A stretch of DNA of 64,000 nucleotides from Streptomyces sp. NBC_01260 (GCF_036226405.1 NZ_CP108464.1:2418001-2482000); one strand, 5' to 3'. Shown: positions 52,360-61,985, numbered from the stretch's first letter. Translations and numbers: made by a program. Notes: generated from the letters alone by a model not told the origin.

Positions 52360-55300
52360 CTGCGTGCCTCCTCGACTGTGTCCCCCGTCTCATCGGTTCG
52401 ACCGTCGGTACGGTCGGCCGCCTCAGTGTGGCCTGTACGTGCGGTGCGGCCGGCCGGAAGGGCCGTCTCCGGCGTGGCGGACGACTCGGCGATCTCGGCC
52501 TCGACGTCCCTGCGGCCGTCCTTCGCGCCCTGGTGGAAGCCGCCCAGCCGACGGCGCAGGGCGTCCTTGTCCACACTGCCCTTGCGGTCGGCCGCGGGGG
52601 CTGCGGTGGGCGTGACGACCTTGGGGGTGCGCTTGGGCAGTCCCTTGTCGGTGACCTTCTCGGGCTCCGGTTGGCGCGGGCCGGGCACGGCGTCGGCCAC
52701 GGACGGAGTGACGGGTGCGGGGGCCGGAGTGGGCGCCGGGGCCGGGGTGGGCGCGGGGGCGGCCGCGGGCTGCGGGCCCTCGTCGGCGGCGCGCTCGTGG
52801 CGGTCGGGGCCGATGGCGTACGGGCCGGACGCGCGTGTGGGCTCGGGGCCGTCCCCGAAGGCCGGGGCGTGGGTGAACTCGGGTACCTCGTCGAACTCGG
52901 GCACCCGGGGGAGCCGGACCTGCATCGTGGTCTCGGCCTCGGTCTCCGCGGGCCGCTCGGGGCGCGTCGGCCTCGCGGTGTCCGAGGTCTGCTCGGGCTC
53001 GGGCGCGGCCTCCGGCGCGGGCCCGGACGGGGACGCGGCGGGCGGTGCGTGATCGGGGAGGGCGTGGGCACGGTCCTCGGTGGAGGGCAGGTCGACGCTT
53101 CCGGCCGCGGACTGGGACCCGGACTCGGACTCGGCGATCGTCTGCTCGGCCGCCGCGATCAGCGGGTCGCCGGACAGCGCCGGCGTGCGGCTCGGCAGTG
53201 CGTTGGAGTTGGCCTCGGCGACCGAGCCCGGCAGATTGAGGGCGGGCGCGTCGCCGGGCGCGGTGACCGGCGGCGGGGTGGCGGCCGGCGGCGCCTTCGG
53301 CAGCAGCGCCTCGGGCAGTACGACGACCGCGGCGATCCCGCTGCCCTTCTGCTCGCGCAGCTGGACCCGTACGGCGTGGCGCGCGGCCAGCAGGGAGGTC
53401 ACCTGGAGGCCGAGACCGGCTCCGTCCGCGTTCTGTTCGCCCGCCTCGAAGAGCGACGGGTCGCCCAGGCGGGTGTTGAGCTCGCCCATCCGCACGGTCG
53501 ACATGCCGATGCCCTCGTCCTGCACGGAGAGCATCACCTCACCGGTCTCCAGCAGCCAGCCGGAGAGCTGGACATGGGAGTCGGGCGGCGAGAAGGAGGT
53601 GGCGTTCTCCAGGAGTTCGGCGACGAGGTGGCTGAGGTCGTCGGCGGCGAATCCGGCGATCTGGGCGTGCGGCGGCAGGGACTGGATGGTGACCCGCTCG
53701 TACCGCTCAATCTCGCTGACCGCCGCGCGCAGGACGTCGACCAGCGGAATCGGACCCTGGTGCCCGTGCCCGTGCTCGGCGCCCGCGAGGACCAGCATGT
53801 TCTCGCTGTGGCGGCGCATGACCGTGGCCATGTGGTCGAGCTTGAAGAGGGTGGCGAGCCGTTCCGGGTCCTGCTCGCGCTCCTCCAGCGACTCGATGAC
53901 CCCGAGCTGACGCTCGACGAGGCCGAGGTTGCGCAGCGAGAGGTTGACGAAGGTGTGGTGGACGGTGTTCTTCAGCTTCTCCAGCTGGGCCGTCAGATCG
54001 GCCATCTGGACCTGGAGTTCGGCGCGCTGGATGGTGAGTGCCTCGCGGCCGGCGATCAGCTCGGTGCGCTCGCTCTCCAGGCTCTCGAACCGTCCGTTGA
54101 ACTCGTGGAGCAGTCCGTGCAGCCTGCCGTGCAGGGCGTTGATGGACCGTACGACCTGGGCGAACTCGTCGTTGCGGCCGGTGTAGCGGACCGGCTCGGC
54201 GCTCTCGGGTTCCGCCGCGAGACGGGAGGCGCCGATCCGCAGCACGGCGAGCGGCTGGGTGAGGGTGCGGGCCACGGCGGTGGAGACGCCGACGGCGATC
54301 AGCAGACAGCCGCCGAGCAGCGCGATCCGCAGCTCCAGTGCGGTGACGTCGTCGTCGCGCAGCTGCTCCAGCCGCTGGACCTGGGCGGTGCCGAGCGCGG
54401 ACTCGACGCTCCGCATCCGGTCGATCCGGGCGGAGAGCGCCGCCGCGGTCTTCTTGCTGCTGACCTTCTGCTCGGAGTCGGAGAGCTCGGGGCGGTCGGT
54501 GAGCTCGGCGAGGTACTTCTCCGCGTTGTTCACCTCGGGGCCGGTGACGGTGGAAGCCAGCTTGTCGCGGGCGGCGGCCCCGGCCGCCTGGTCGAAGTCG
54601 GCGAGCGAGGAGAGTTCGCCGACCCGGGCCCGCTGAGCGGCGGCGCTCAGCTCGTCACGGGTGCGGTCGTCCTTCGAGTCGCCCTCGTCCTGGGTCTGGA
54701 CGGGCAGCCCGGTGAACGGGTCGGTCTGCGTCACCGGCTCCTTGCGGGGCACGGCGAGCGCGGCGAGCAGCAGCCCCCGGGTGGCCGAGGCGTGCTCGGT
54801 GGCCTGGCCGAGCGCGAGCGGGGCGCGGCCCGATTCGGCGGCGCGCGGCGGGGTCTTCTCCGCGAGGTCGTCGGCGAGGCCGTGGAGCTTGGCGATGACC
54901 TCGGAGTACGACTGGTGGGCCTCCAGCGCCGAACCCTTGCCGCTGACGGCGTCGCGCCGCAGCGAGGGGACGGTGGAGAGGTCGCGGCGCAGGACGGCCG
55001 GGGCGGCGTCCCGGATCTCGTCCACCTGCTGGTCGACGCGGGCACTGCGGCTCCCGGTGGCTCCCGTCCCGCCGGGCTTGCCCTTCCGGCCGGCCGCGAT
55101 GTACGCGGTGACCTCGTCGCGCTCGTCCGCGAGGGAGTGCGCCAGCGCGATGGCCTGCTGGTTCAGTTCCGCGAGAGTGACCAGCCGCTGTGACTCGTTC
55201 AGATCGGACGAGGCACTGAGGGCTGCCGGGGCCCCCGCGGCTATGACGGTGATCCCGACGACCGCGACTCCCGCGACCAGCCGACGGCGTACGCGCACGG

Positions 55301-55397
55301 TGCGCCCGCCTTCAGCCGGCGCCGAAGGCGCCACCTCGGAACCGCTGTTCTTGCCGCCCTTGCTCCGAGGCCGCTTCTTCTGCACCGGTGCTCGCAA
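52356..55397 (-). CDS. cvnA: CvnA-type sensor kinase-like protein of the conservon
   Basis: The 1013-aa protein has a first membrane segment at about 40-62, an extracellular nitrate/sulfate-sensor-like helical domain, a second membrane segment at about 335-355 with HAMP, a coiled-coil dimer region, and a GHKL ATPase domain (N-box LLENATSFSPP, G1 VQDEGIGMS, G2 ADGAGLGLQV). The last 350 residues are Pro/Ala/Glu-rich. The start is TTG 55397; a GTG at 55385 is an alternative. Histidine-kinase phosphoacceptor function is not obvious. It is the first gene of a five-gene operon. The 352 bp upstream to 55749 shows no recognisable gene. Confidence 0.92.
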   Translation of the reverse strand: MRAPVQKKRPRSKGGKNSGSEVAPSAPAEGGRTVRVRRRLVAGVAVVGITVIAAGAPAALSASSDLNESQRLVTLAELNQQAIALAHSLADERDEVTAYIAAGRKGKPGGTGATGSRSARVDQQVDEIRDAAPAVLRRDLSTVPSLRRDAVSGKGSALEAHQSYSEVIAKLHGLADDLAEKTPPRAAESGRAPLALGQATEHASATRGLLLAALAVPRKEPVTQTDPFTGLPVQTQDEGDSKDDRTRDELSAAAQRARVGELSSLADFDQAAGAAARDKLASTVTGPEVNNAEKYLAELTDRPELSDSEQKVSSKKTAAALSARIDRMRSVESALGTAQVQRLEQLRDDDVTALELRIALLGGCLLIAVGVSTAVARTLTQPLAVLRIGASRLAAEPESAEPVRYTGRNDEFAQVVRSINALHGRLHGLLHEFNGRFESLESERTELIAGREALTIQRAELQVQMADLTAQLEKLKNTVHHTFVNLSLRNLGLVERQLGVIESLEEREQDPERLATLFKLDHMATVMRRHSENMLVLAGAEHGHGHQGPIPLVDVLRAAVSEIERYERVTIQSLPPHAQIAGFAADDLSHLVAELLENATSFSPPDSHVQLSGWLLETGEVMLSVQDEGIGMSTVRMGELNTRLGDPSLFEAGEQNADGAGLGLQVTSLLAARHAVRVQLREQKGSGIAAVVVLPEALLPKAPPAATPPPVTAPGDAPALNLPGSVAEANSNALPSRTPALSGDPLIAAAEQTIAESESGSQSAAGSVDLPSTEDRAHALPDHAPPAASPSGPAPEAAPEPEQTSDTARPTRPERPAETEAETTMQVRLPRVPEFDEVPEFTHAPAFGDGPEPTRASGPYAIGPDRHERAADEGPQPAAAPAPTPAPAPTPAPAPVTPSVADAVPGPRQPEPEKVTDKGLPKRTPKVVTPTAAPAADRKGSVDKDALRRRLGGFHQGAKDGRRDVEAEIAESSATPETALPAGRTARTGHTEAADRTDGRTDETGDTVEEARS

Positions 55398-55749
55398 TCT
55401 TGACTCGTCCGCCCTTGAAGCAGAGGTGACGCACGGCCACGTGAACGAGCGCCCCGACCCCTGGTACGGCTTCTGACCATTCCAGCGCTTTTGAGAGGGG
55501 GGCGCACATCAACCGCTCCGCCACTCGAACGAGTGAACAACACTCCCGAGTTGGCGAACAAGTCTCCCCACGTGGCCCCGACGGCACACCTGGACGTCCG
55601 GTTGGAACTTCCGGGCAGGCTTTGGCAGGATGCCCGCCCGCACACCTGACGGAGTGGTTACTTCCGCTCCAGCCGCCCTTCTGACCTGCTGGTACGGGTC
55701 GGCCCCGGGTCCGTGCAGGCCACGTGAAGGCGTCGTGCAGACTGGCCGT

Positions 55750-56535
55750 ATGCGTATGGAGCTCGCCACCGCCGCCGGCATTCCCGGGCGCCCGAACGAG
55801 GACTGGGCCGCCACCGTCCTGCCCGCTTCCGGCCAGGGCGGGGGGCTGGTACTGCTCGACGGGGTCACTCCGCCGCGGGGGGACGACGGTTGTGTGCACT
55901 CGGTCCCGTGGTTCACCGCACGGCTGGGCGGCTCCCTGGTCGAACTGTCGGGTTCGCACCGGGATCTGACCCTGCGGGAGATCCTGGCCGAGTCCATCCG
56001 GCGCACCGCCGACACACACCGTTCCCTGTGTGACCTTTCTCACGTACGCACACCACAGGCAACCGTCGTCATGGTCCGCTGGGACGGGTCCGAGGTCGAA
56101 CACCTGATCCTCTCCGATTCCGTACTGCTTCTCGAATCGCCCGACGGGACCGTGCGCGCCCTGCTGGACGACCGGCTCGACCGGCTGCCGCCGGGCTCGC
56201 TCGCCTCCGAGGCGATCGCCGACGCACAGGTCCGGAACAAGGAGGGCGGCTTCTTCACCGCCGCCGCCGATCCGGCCGTGGCGCACCGCGCGGTGACGGG
56301 GCGCACGCCCCGCGCCGAGGTGCGGGCCGTGGCCGCGATGACGGACGGCGCGAGCCGCTGGACGGAGATGTTCGGCGAGGGCGACTGGACGGACTGCCTC
56401 GGGGTGCTGCGCAAGGAGGGCCCGCAGGGGCTGATCGACCGGGTGCGGGCCCTGGAGGACGCGGACACCGACCGTACGCGGCTGCGCCGCAGCAAGACGC
56501 ACGACGACGCGACGGCGGTCTTCGCGGAGCCGTGA
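55750..56535 (+). CDS. PP2C-like protein phosphatase domain protein
   Basis: The 261-aa protein shows PP2C-fold landmarks: PNEDWA near the start, LLDGVTPP (normally ADGxGG), AAMTDGASR and HDDATAV at the C-terminus (equivalent to DN-T). Metal-binding acids D and D are therefore present at most positions, but the ADGMGG loop is altered. It may dephosphorylate serine/threonine sites or be a reduced member. I use the ATG at 55750 (MRMELATAAG) since the upstream frame has no similarity. It is a stand-alone gene between the conservon and marR. Confidence 0.8.
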   Translation: MRMELATAAGIPGRPNEDWAATVLPASGQGGGLVLLDGVTPPRGDDGCVHSVPWFTARLGGSLVELSGSHRDLTLREILAESIRRTADTHRSLCDLSHVRTPQATVVMVRWDGSEVEHLILSDSVLLLESPDGTVRALLDDRLDRLPPGSLASEAIADAQVRNKEGGFFTAAADPAVAHRAVTGRTPRAEVRAVAAMTDGASRWTEMFGEGDWTDCLGVLRKEGPQGLIDRVRALEDADTDRTRLRRSKTHDDATAVFAEP

Positions 56536-56613
56536 GGCCGGGCGGTGGCCCGGAGCCGCCGCATGGCGCGGATGCGCGGCGCGGCCGCCCGCCGGGCCGG
56601 GGGCGTAGCGCCG

Positions 56614-57111
56614 TCAGTCCTCCGCGCGGGCGTTCAAGTGGTGCAGCAGCCGGGCCAGTTCCGCCACCTCGGCCCGGTCCCAGTCGGCGAGCTTACGCAC
56701 ATACCGGTCCCGGCGGGCGTCACGGACGTGCCGGAAGCGGTCGAGGCCCTCCTCGGTGAGATGGACGAGGAAGGCCCGCCCATCGGCGGGATCGGGCTCG
56801 CGCGCCACCAGTCCGAGGCCCTCCAGGGCGCGGAGTTGACGGCTCATGGTCGCCTTGCCGACCCCGAAGTACGAGGCGAGGTCCGTGGCCCGCTGCCGGC
56901 CCGCCGACTCCAGGCGCACGAAGAGTCCATAGGCGGCCGCCTCCAGCTCCGGGTGCACCTCGCGCGCCATTTCGCCGGAATTCGCCCGGGCGCGGCGCAG
57001 GAAGACCGCCAACTCCAGCTCCAGGGCCAGGAATTCGTGGTCCACACCACTCCCCCCGGCTGCGCCGGGTTCACTCCCTCTTTCGCTCCCGTGCACGTCA
57101 ACACCCCTCAT
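56614..57111 (-). CDS. MarR-family transcriptional regulator
   Basis: The 165-aa protein has a winged helix-turn-helix (RQRATDLASYFGVGKATMSRQLRALEGLGLVAREPDPADGR, about 75-115) and long dimerisation helices. The ATG at 57111 has AGGAAAG upstream; a GTG at 57045 (DHEFLALELE) is possible. It is divergent from the lysozyme gene with 224 bp between and may control it or a distant target. No ligand can be predicted. Confidence 0.9.
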   Translation of the reverse strand: MRGVDVHGSERGSEPGAAGGSGVDHEFLALELELAVFLRRARANSGEMAREVHPELEAAAYGLFVRLESAGRQRATDLASYFGVGKATMSRQLRALEGLGLVAREPDPADGRAFLVHLTEEGLDRFRHVRDARRDRYVRKLADWDRAEVAELARLLHHLNARAED

Positions 57112-57335
57112 GAGCTTTCCTGCCGCTGAAAGTTTCCTTCACCGCTGGTCATCGCCGCAGCTCCGCCAGTATTTCGCAGGAGTAGACCAACGGCACCGCC
57201 CTGGCCCCCTTCCGCAGCACGGGTCTACGTGCGTAGCGTCATGCATGGCATGTTCACACCATGTCGTCCCATCAGGGGTGCGTTCGCCGGTCCCTGAGTC
57301 AGCAGATCCCCCCACTGAGGCCTCGGAGGCACGCA

Positions 57336-58190
57336 ATGCCCGTGCACAGATCCGGCTCCAAGACAGCCCGCCGCTCACGCTTCGCAGCCGCGGGAACTCT
57401 GCTCGCAGCACTCTCCCTCCTCGTCGCCCTGCCCGGCGCCGCCGGCGCCGCGGGCAACCCGGCCACCGGAGACCCCACGAAGCCCGCCCGGGGTTCGGCC
57501 ACCATGGGCATGGGTGTCGCCGCCCACGACGGCCGGGGCGGACTGCCGGTCGACACCCGCGCCGTCCAGACCGAGGGCGTGGACGTCAGCGGTCACCAGA
57601 ACGCCGTGAACTGGGCGGCCCTCTGGAGCAGCGGCGTCAAGTGGGCCTACGTCAAGGCCACCGAGGGCACGTACTACACGAACGAGGACTTCGCCCAGCA
57701 GTACAACGGCTCGTACAACGTCGGGATGATCCGCGGCTCGTACCACTTCGCCACCCCGGACACGACGAGCGGCGCCGTCCAGGCCAACTACTTCGTCGAC
57801 CACGGCGGCGGCTGGTCCAAGGACGGCCGGACGCTGCCGGGCGCACTGGACATCGAGTGGAATCCGTACGGCGACCAGTGCTTCGGCAAGACCCCGGCCG
57901 CGATGGTCTCCTGGATCCGCGACTTCGTGAACACCTACAAGGCGCGCACCGGTCGCGACGCGGTCATCTACACCGCGACGAGCTGGTGGCAGACCTGCAC
58001 GGGCAACAACGCCGGCTTCGGCACCACCAACCCGCTCTGGGTGGCCCGCTACGACTCCACGGTCGGCGCGCTCCCGGCCGGCTGGGGCTTCTACACGATG
58101 TGGCAGTACACCTCGTCCGGCCCCACGGTGGGCGACCACAGCCACTTCAACGGCGCCCTCGACCGTGTACAGGCACTGGCCAACGGCTGA
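57336..58190 (+). CDS. Secreted GH25 lysozyme
   Basis: The 284-aa protein has a Sec signal peptide (KTARRSRFAAAGTLLAALSLLVALPGAAGA) and a GH25 muramidase domain with VDVSGHQ at the start, YHFATPDT, the catalytic DIEW near residues 172-175 and MWQYTSSG at the end. It resembles cellosyl-type lysozymes that cut beta-1,4 bonds after muramic acid, including O-acetylated peptidoglycan. Start ATG at 57336 has GGAGG. It probably aids cell-wall turnover or attacks other bacteria. Confidence 0.95.
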   Translation: MPVHRSGSKTARRSRFAAAGTLLAALSLLVALPGAAGAAGNPATGDPTKPARGSATMGMGVAAHDGRGGLPVDTRAVQTEGVDVSGHQNAVNWAALWSSGVKWAYVKATEGTYYTNEDFAQQYNGSYNVGMIRGSYHFATPDTTSGAVQANYFVDHGGGWSKDGRTLPGALDIEWNPYGDQCFGKTPAAMVSWIRDFVNTYKARTGRDAVIYTATSWWQTCTGNNAGFGTTNPLWVARYDSTVGALPAGWGFYTMWQYTSSGPTVGDHSHFNGALDRVQALANG

Positions 58191-58235
58191 GCCACCGCGC
58201 CGGCAGCCGCCCGGCACACCGTTCCCGCAGGAGAG

Positions 58236-58265
58236 CCCGGTGACGCACCCTGTCGCCGGGTTTTT
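58236..58265 (+). terminator. Rho-independent terminator after the lysozyme gene
   Basis: A 9-bp stem with one wobble (58236-58244 with 58252-58260), a 7-nt loop and a TTTTT tract. It is the only terminator in the window with a clear U-tract. Confidence 0.85.
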
Positions 58266-58330
58266 CCCGTTCCACGCCCCTGACCAGGCATGCAGCCTTC
58301 AGGAGAGACAGACACCCCTCTATAAACTGC

Positions 58331-58352
58331 ATGTATAGACGATGTGTATAGT
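58331..58352 (+). promoter_or_regulatory. Extended -10 promoter and direct repeat before the deacetylase gene
   Basis: TGTGTATAGT (58343-58352) is an extended -10 element, giving a leader of about 45 nt. ATGTATAGAC and GTGTATAGTC form an 11-bp-spaced direct repeat that could bind a regulator or act as a duplicated -10. No clear -35. Confidence 0.5.
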
Positions 58353-58404
58353 CCTCCCGGACGCACACCCTGTGCGTCGTTCAGCCACTAGGGAGTGACC
58401 TGCC

Positions 58405-59169
58405 GTGCCCAGTAGGACGAAGCCGATCGGTGCGGGGTTGGCCGTCGCACTTGTGACAGCCCTCACGCTGACACTCAGCGGCTGCTCGATGGAGACCACC
58501 GCCCCCGGCTCCGCACGCGCCGACGCCGGTTCGGACTCCAAGGGGTCGTTCGGCCCAGTGGACTGCCGCAAGGCCAAGTGCATAGCCCTGACGTTCGACG
58601 CGGGCCCGGCCGAGGACACCCCCCACCTGCTGGACATCCTCAAGAAGGAGAAGGTCCACGCGACCTTCTTCCTGCTGGGCAAGAACCATGTGAAGAAGCA
58701 CCCCGACACCGTCCGCCGGATCGAGGCCGAGGGACACGAGGTGGCCAACCACACCTGGTCGCACGAGATCCTGACGGACAAGAAGCCCGCGCAGATACGC
58801 GCCGAGCTGGAGAAGACGCAGGACGCGATAGCGGCGGTCACCGGTAAGAAGCCGCGGCTGATGCGCCCGCCGCAGGGCCGTACCGACGACACCGTCTCCG
58901 AGATCAGCAAGGACCTGGGGCTCTCCCAGATCCTGTGGAGCGCCACCGCCAAGGACTACTCGACGACCGACTCCGCGCTGATCAAGAAGCGGATTCTCGA
59001 CCAGGCGAGCAAGGACGGCATCATCCTGCTGCACGACATCTACAAGGGCTCGGTGCCCGCGGTGCCCGGCATCATCGACGAGCTGAAGAAGCGCGGCTAC
59101 ACCTTCGTGACGGTGCCCCAGCTGATGGCACCCGCCGAGCCGGTCCCCGGCACGATCTACCGCCCCTGA
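58405..59169 (+). CDS. Polysaccharide deacetylase lipoprotein (CE4/NodB) with altered metal motif
   Basis: The 254-aa protein has a lipoprotein signal with C27 (TLSGC) and a NodB-fold domain: motif 1 LTFDAGP (D65, A66), motif 2 HTWSH (H116, H120), motif 3 RPPQGRTDDT and the LLHDI segment of motif 5. In typical CE4 enzymes motif 1 is TFDDGP, where the second Asp helps bind the metal; here it is Ala. Activity may be changed or lost, although such TFDAGP variants recur in streptomycetes as I recall. The start is GTG 58405 with GGGAG. It should act on cell-wall or chitin-like glycans. Confidence 0.9.
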   Translation: MPSRTKPIGAGLAVALVTALTLTLSGCSMETTAPGSARADAGSDSKGSFGPVDCRKAKCIALTFDAGPAEDTPHLLDILKKEKVHATFFLLGKNHVKKHPDTVRRIEAEGHEVANHTWSHEILTDKKPAQIRAELEKTQDAIAAVTGKKPRLMRPPQGRTDDTVSEISKDLGLSQILWSATAKDYSTTDSALIKKRILDQASKDGIILLHDIYKGSVPAVPGIIDELKKRGYTFVTVPQLMAPAEPVPGTIYRP

Positions 59170-59242
59170 GCCGGCCGCGCGGAACGGGGCCGCCCGCCGC
59201 ACGCCTCACGGTCCCGTGCGTCCGCCCGTTCGGGCACGCGAA

Positions 59243-59278
59243 ACGGCCCGCCGCCCCGTCGCCGGGGAGGCGGGCCGT
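59243..59278. terminator. Bidirectional terminator between the deacetylase and lon genes
   Basis: A 10-bp stem (59243-59252 with 59269-59278), one mismatch, then four more pairs (59254-59257 with 59264-59267), between convergent genes. Confidence 0.8.
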
Positions 59279-59324
59279 CCGTACCGGCCGCGCCCGTGGT
59301 GCCACGCCCGTCACTCCGTGACAC

Positions 59325-61751
59325 CTACGCGACGGCCGGGATCCTCCGCTCCGCCCGGGCCAGGGCCGGGGCGAGGGCGATCTCCAGCACCTGGCGGACG
59401 TCGGTGACCGGGTGGACCTCCAGGGTGTCCAGCACCTCGGCGGGGACGTCGTCCAGATCCGCCTCGTTCCGCTTCGGGATCACCACGGTGGTGATCCCGG
59501 CCCGGTGCGCGGCGAGCAGCTTCTGCTTCAGGCCGCCGATCGGCAGCACGCGTCCGGTCAGCGAGACCTCACCGGTCATCGCCACATCCGTACGGACCAG
59601 CCGGCCGGAGAGCAGCGAGGCCAGTGCGGTGGTCATCGTGATACCCGCGCTCGGACCGTCCTTGGGCACGGCGCCCGCCGGGAAGTGGATGTGCGCACCG
59701 CGGTCCTTCAGGTCCGCGACCGGCAGTTCCAGCTCCGCACCGTGCGACCGCAGGAAGCTCAGCGCGATCTGCGCGGACTCCTTCATGACGTCGCCGAGCT
59801 GGCCGGTGAGGGTCAGTCCGGACGCCCCGGTCTCCGGGTCGGCGAGCGACGCCTCAACGAAGAGCACGTCGCCGCCGGCTCCGGTCACCGCGAGCCCGGT
59901 GGCCACGCCCGGCACCGCGGTGCGGCGCTCGGCCGGGTCCTGGGCGGACTCGGGGACGTGGTGCGGCCGGCCGACAAGACCGCGCAGGTCCTCGTCGGTC
60001 ACCGTGAACGGCAGCTCCCGGTCACCCAGTTCGTGCTGGGCCGCGACCTTGCGCAGCAGCCGGGCCACGGCCCGCTCCAGGTTCCGTACGCCGGCCTCGC
60101 GGGTGTACTCGCCGGCCAGCTTGCGCAGGGCCGACTCGTCGAGGGTGACCTCGTCCTTCTCCAGACCGGCCCGCTCCAGCTGGCGCGGGAGGAGGTGGTC
60201 GCGGGCGATGACGACCTTCTCGTCCTCGGTGTAGCCGTCCAGCCTGACCAGCTCCATCCGGTCGAGCAGGGCCTCCGGGATCGCTTCCAGGACATTGGCG
60301 GTGGCCAGGAAGACGACATCGCTGAGGTCGAGTTCGACCTCCAGGTAGTGGTCGCGGAAGGTGTGGTTCTGGGCCGGGTCGAGCACTTCGAGGAGCGCCG
60401 CCGCCGGGTCGCCCCGGTAGTCGGAGCCGACCTTGTCGATCTCGTCGAGCAGGACGACCGGGTTCATCGAACCGGCCTCCTTGATGGCGCGGACGATGCG
60501 CCCGGGAAGCGCGCCGACGTAGGTGCGCCGGTGGCCGCGGATCTCCGCCTCGTCCCGGACACCGCCGAGCGCGACCCGGACGAACTTGCGGCCCATGGCG
60601 TGCGCCACGGATTCCCCGAGCGAGGTCTTGCCCACGCCGGGCGGTCCGACCAGGGCCAGCACCGCGCCGCCGCGCCGCCCGCCGACGACGCCCAGACCGC
60701 GGCCGGCCCGCCGCTTGCGCACCGCGAGGTACTCGGTGATGCGCTCCTTCACGTCCTGGAGGCCCGCGTGCTCGGCGTCGAGGATCTCCTGGGCGCCGCG
60801 GATGTCGTAGGCGTCCTCGGTCCGCTCGGTCCACGGCAGTTCGAGGACGGTGTCGAGCCAGGTCCTGATCCAGGAGCCCTCGGGACTCTGGTCGGAGGAG
60901 CGCTCCAGCTTGTCGACCTCCTTGAGCGCGGCCTCGCGGACGTGCCCGGGAAGATCGGCGGCCTCGACGCGGGCCCGGTAGTCGTCGGACTCGTCGCCGG
61001 AGGCGGGATCACCGTTGAGCTCGGAGAGCTCCTTGCGTACGGCGTCGAGCTGGCGCCGCAGCAGGAACTCGCGCTGCTGCTTGTCGACGCCCTCCTGGAC
61101 GTCCCTGGCGATGGACTCGGCGACGTCCTGCTCGGCGAGGTGTTCGCGCAGCCACTGGATGGCGAGCTTCAGCCGGGCGACCGCGTCGGCGGTCTCCAGC
61201 AGCCGCACCTTCTGGGCGATGGTGAGGAAGGGGGAGTATCCGGAATTGTCGGCGAGCGCGGAGATGTCCTCGATCTGCTGGACCCGGTCCACGACCTGCC
61301 AGGCACCGCGCTGCTTCAGCCAGCTGGTGGCGAGTGCCTTGTACTCCTTGGCCAGCTCGGCGGCGGCTCCGGGGAGCTGGTCGGGGGCCGATGCGTCGAC
61401 CCGGGCCCCCTCCACCCAGAGCGCGTCGCCCGGTCCACTGGTCCCGGCACCGATCCGCACCCGGCCGCGGCCGCGGATGAGCGCGCCGGGGTCTCCGTCG
61501 GAGAGCCGTCCGACCTGTTCGACGGTGCCGATGACACCGATCCCGGTGTAGGTGCCGTCGATGCGCGGAACGAGCAGCACCTCGGGCTTGCCGCCGCCCT
61601 CGGGGGCCGCGGCCTGGGCGGACTCCACCGCGGCGCGCACGTCGTTGTCGGACAGGTCCAGAGGCACCACCATTCCGGGCAGCACGACCTCGTCGTCGAG
61701 CGGCAGCACAGGCAGGGTGAGCGGTGTGACCGCATTGGACTCAGTAGCCAT
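59325..61751 (-). CDS. lon: ATP-dependent Lon protease
   Basis: The 808-aa protein has the LonA layout: an N-terminal substrate-binding domain starting LTLPVLPLDDEVVLPGMV, the AAA+ module with Walker A GPPGVGKTSLG and the Walker B VVLLDEIDK, and the C-terminal peptidase with S701 in KDGPSAGI and the catalytic lysine in the GLKQKLLAAHRAG segment. Lon degrades misfolded and short-lived regulatory proteins. The ATG at 61751 has GGGGAG and is chosen over 61772. An inverted repeat at 61773-61793 matches the HspR-type HAIR operator. Confidence 0.97.
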   Translation of the reverse strand: MATESNAVTPLTLPVLPLDDEVVLPGMVVPLDLSDNDVRAAVESAQAAAPEGGGKPEVLLVPRIDGTYTGIGVIGTVEQVGRLSDGDPGALIRGRGRVRIGAGTSGPGDALWVEGARVDASAPDQLPGAAAELAKEYKALATSWLKQRGAWQVVDRVQQIEDISALADNSGYSPFLTIAQKVRLLETADAVARLKLAIQWLREHLAEQDVAESIARDVQEGVDKQQREFLLRRQLDAVRKELSELNGDPASGDESDDYRARVEAADLPGHVREAALKEVDKLERSSDQSPEGSWIRTWLDTVLELPWTERTEDAYDIRGAQEILDAEHAGLQDVKERITEYLAVRKRRAGRGLGVVGGRRGGAVLALVGPPGVGKTSLGESVAHAMGRKFVRVALGGVRDEAEIRGHRRTYVGALPGRIVRAIKEAGSMNPVVLLDEIDKVGSDYRGDPAAALLEVLDPAQNHTFRDHYLEVELDLSDVVFLATANVLEAIPEALLDRMELVRLDGYTEDEKVVIARDHLLPRQLERAGLEKDEVTLDESALRKLAGEYTREAGVRNLERAVARLLRKVAAQHELGDRELPFTVTDEDLRGLVGRPHHVPESAQDPAERRTAVPGVATGLAVTGAGGDVLFVEASLADPETGASGLTLTGQLGDVMKESAQIALSFLRSHGAELELPVADLKDRGAHIHFPAGAVPKDGPSAGITMTTALASLLSGRLVRTDVAMTGEVSLTGRVLPIGGLKQKLLAAHRAGITTVVIPKRNEADLDDVPAEVLDTLEVHPVTDVRQVLEIALAPALARAERRIPAVA

Positions 61752-61772
61752 GATCTCCCCTTCGGCAGTCAA

Positions 61773-61793
61773 GTTGAGCTATGAAGACTCAAT
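61773..61793 (-). promoter_or_regulatory. HAIR (HspR) operator of lon
   Basis: The sequence GTTGAGC-N7-ACTCAAT (61773-61793) matches the HAIR consensus CTTGAGT-N7-ACTCAAG in 11 of 14 half-site positions with correct spacing. HspR control of lon is known in streptomycetes. The site lies 22 nt before the start codon, where binding would block transcription; heat shock should relieve it. Confidence 0.75.
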
Positions 61794-61985
61794 GCTCCTG
61801 AGCCGCCTAATGTTCCCCGGGAGGTGTTCGCTGTGAGCGATCGTGCGGCGGCCGCCCCGTGTCTGCCTCCGCGCCTTGTGTCCAACGCCGTACGGGCTTG
61901 CCGTAGTCCCCGCCCCTCGTGCTCCGTCCGCGAGATCCCGCGAAATCCGGTGGAAGGCCGCGGCAGTGCCGGACAGGATGACGCC

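Noticed and set aside
52341..55193. A 950-codon plus-strand frame
   Set aside because: Shadow of cvnA, which has the membrane, HAMP and ATPase motifs and is coupled to cvnB.
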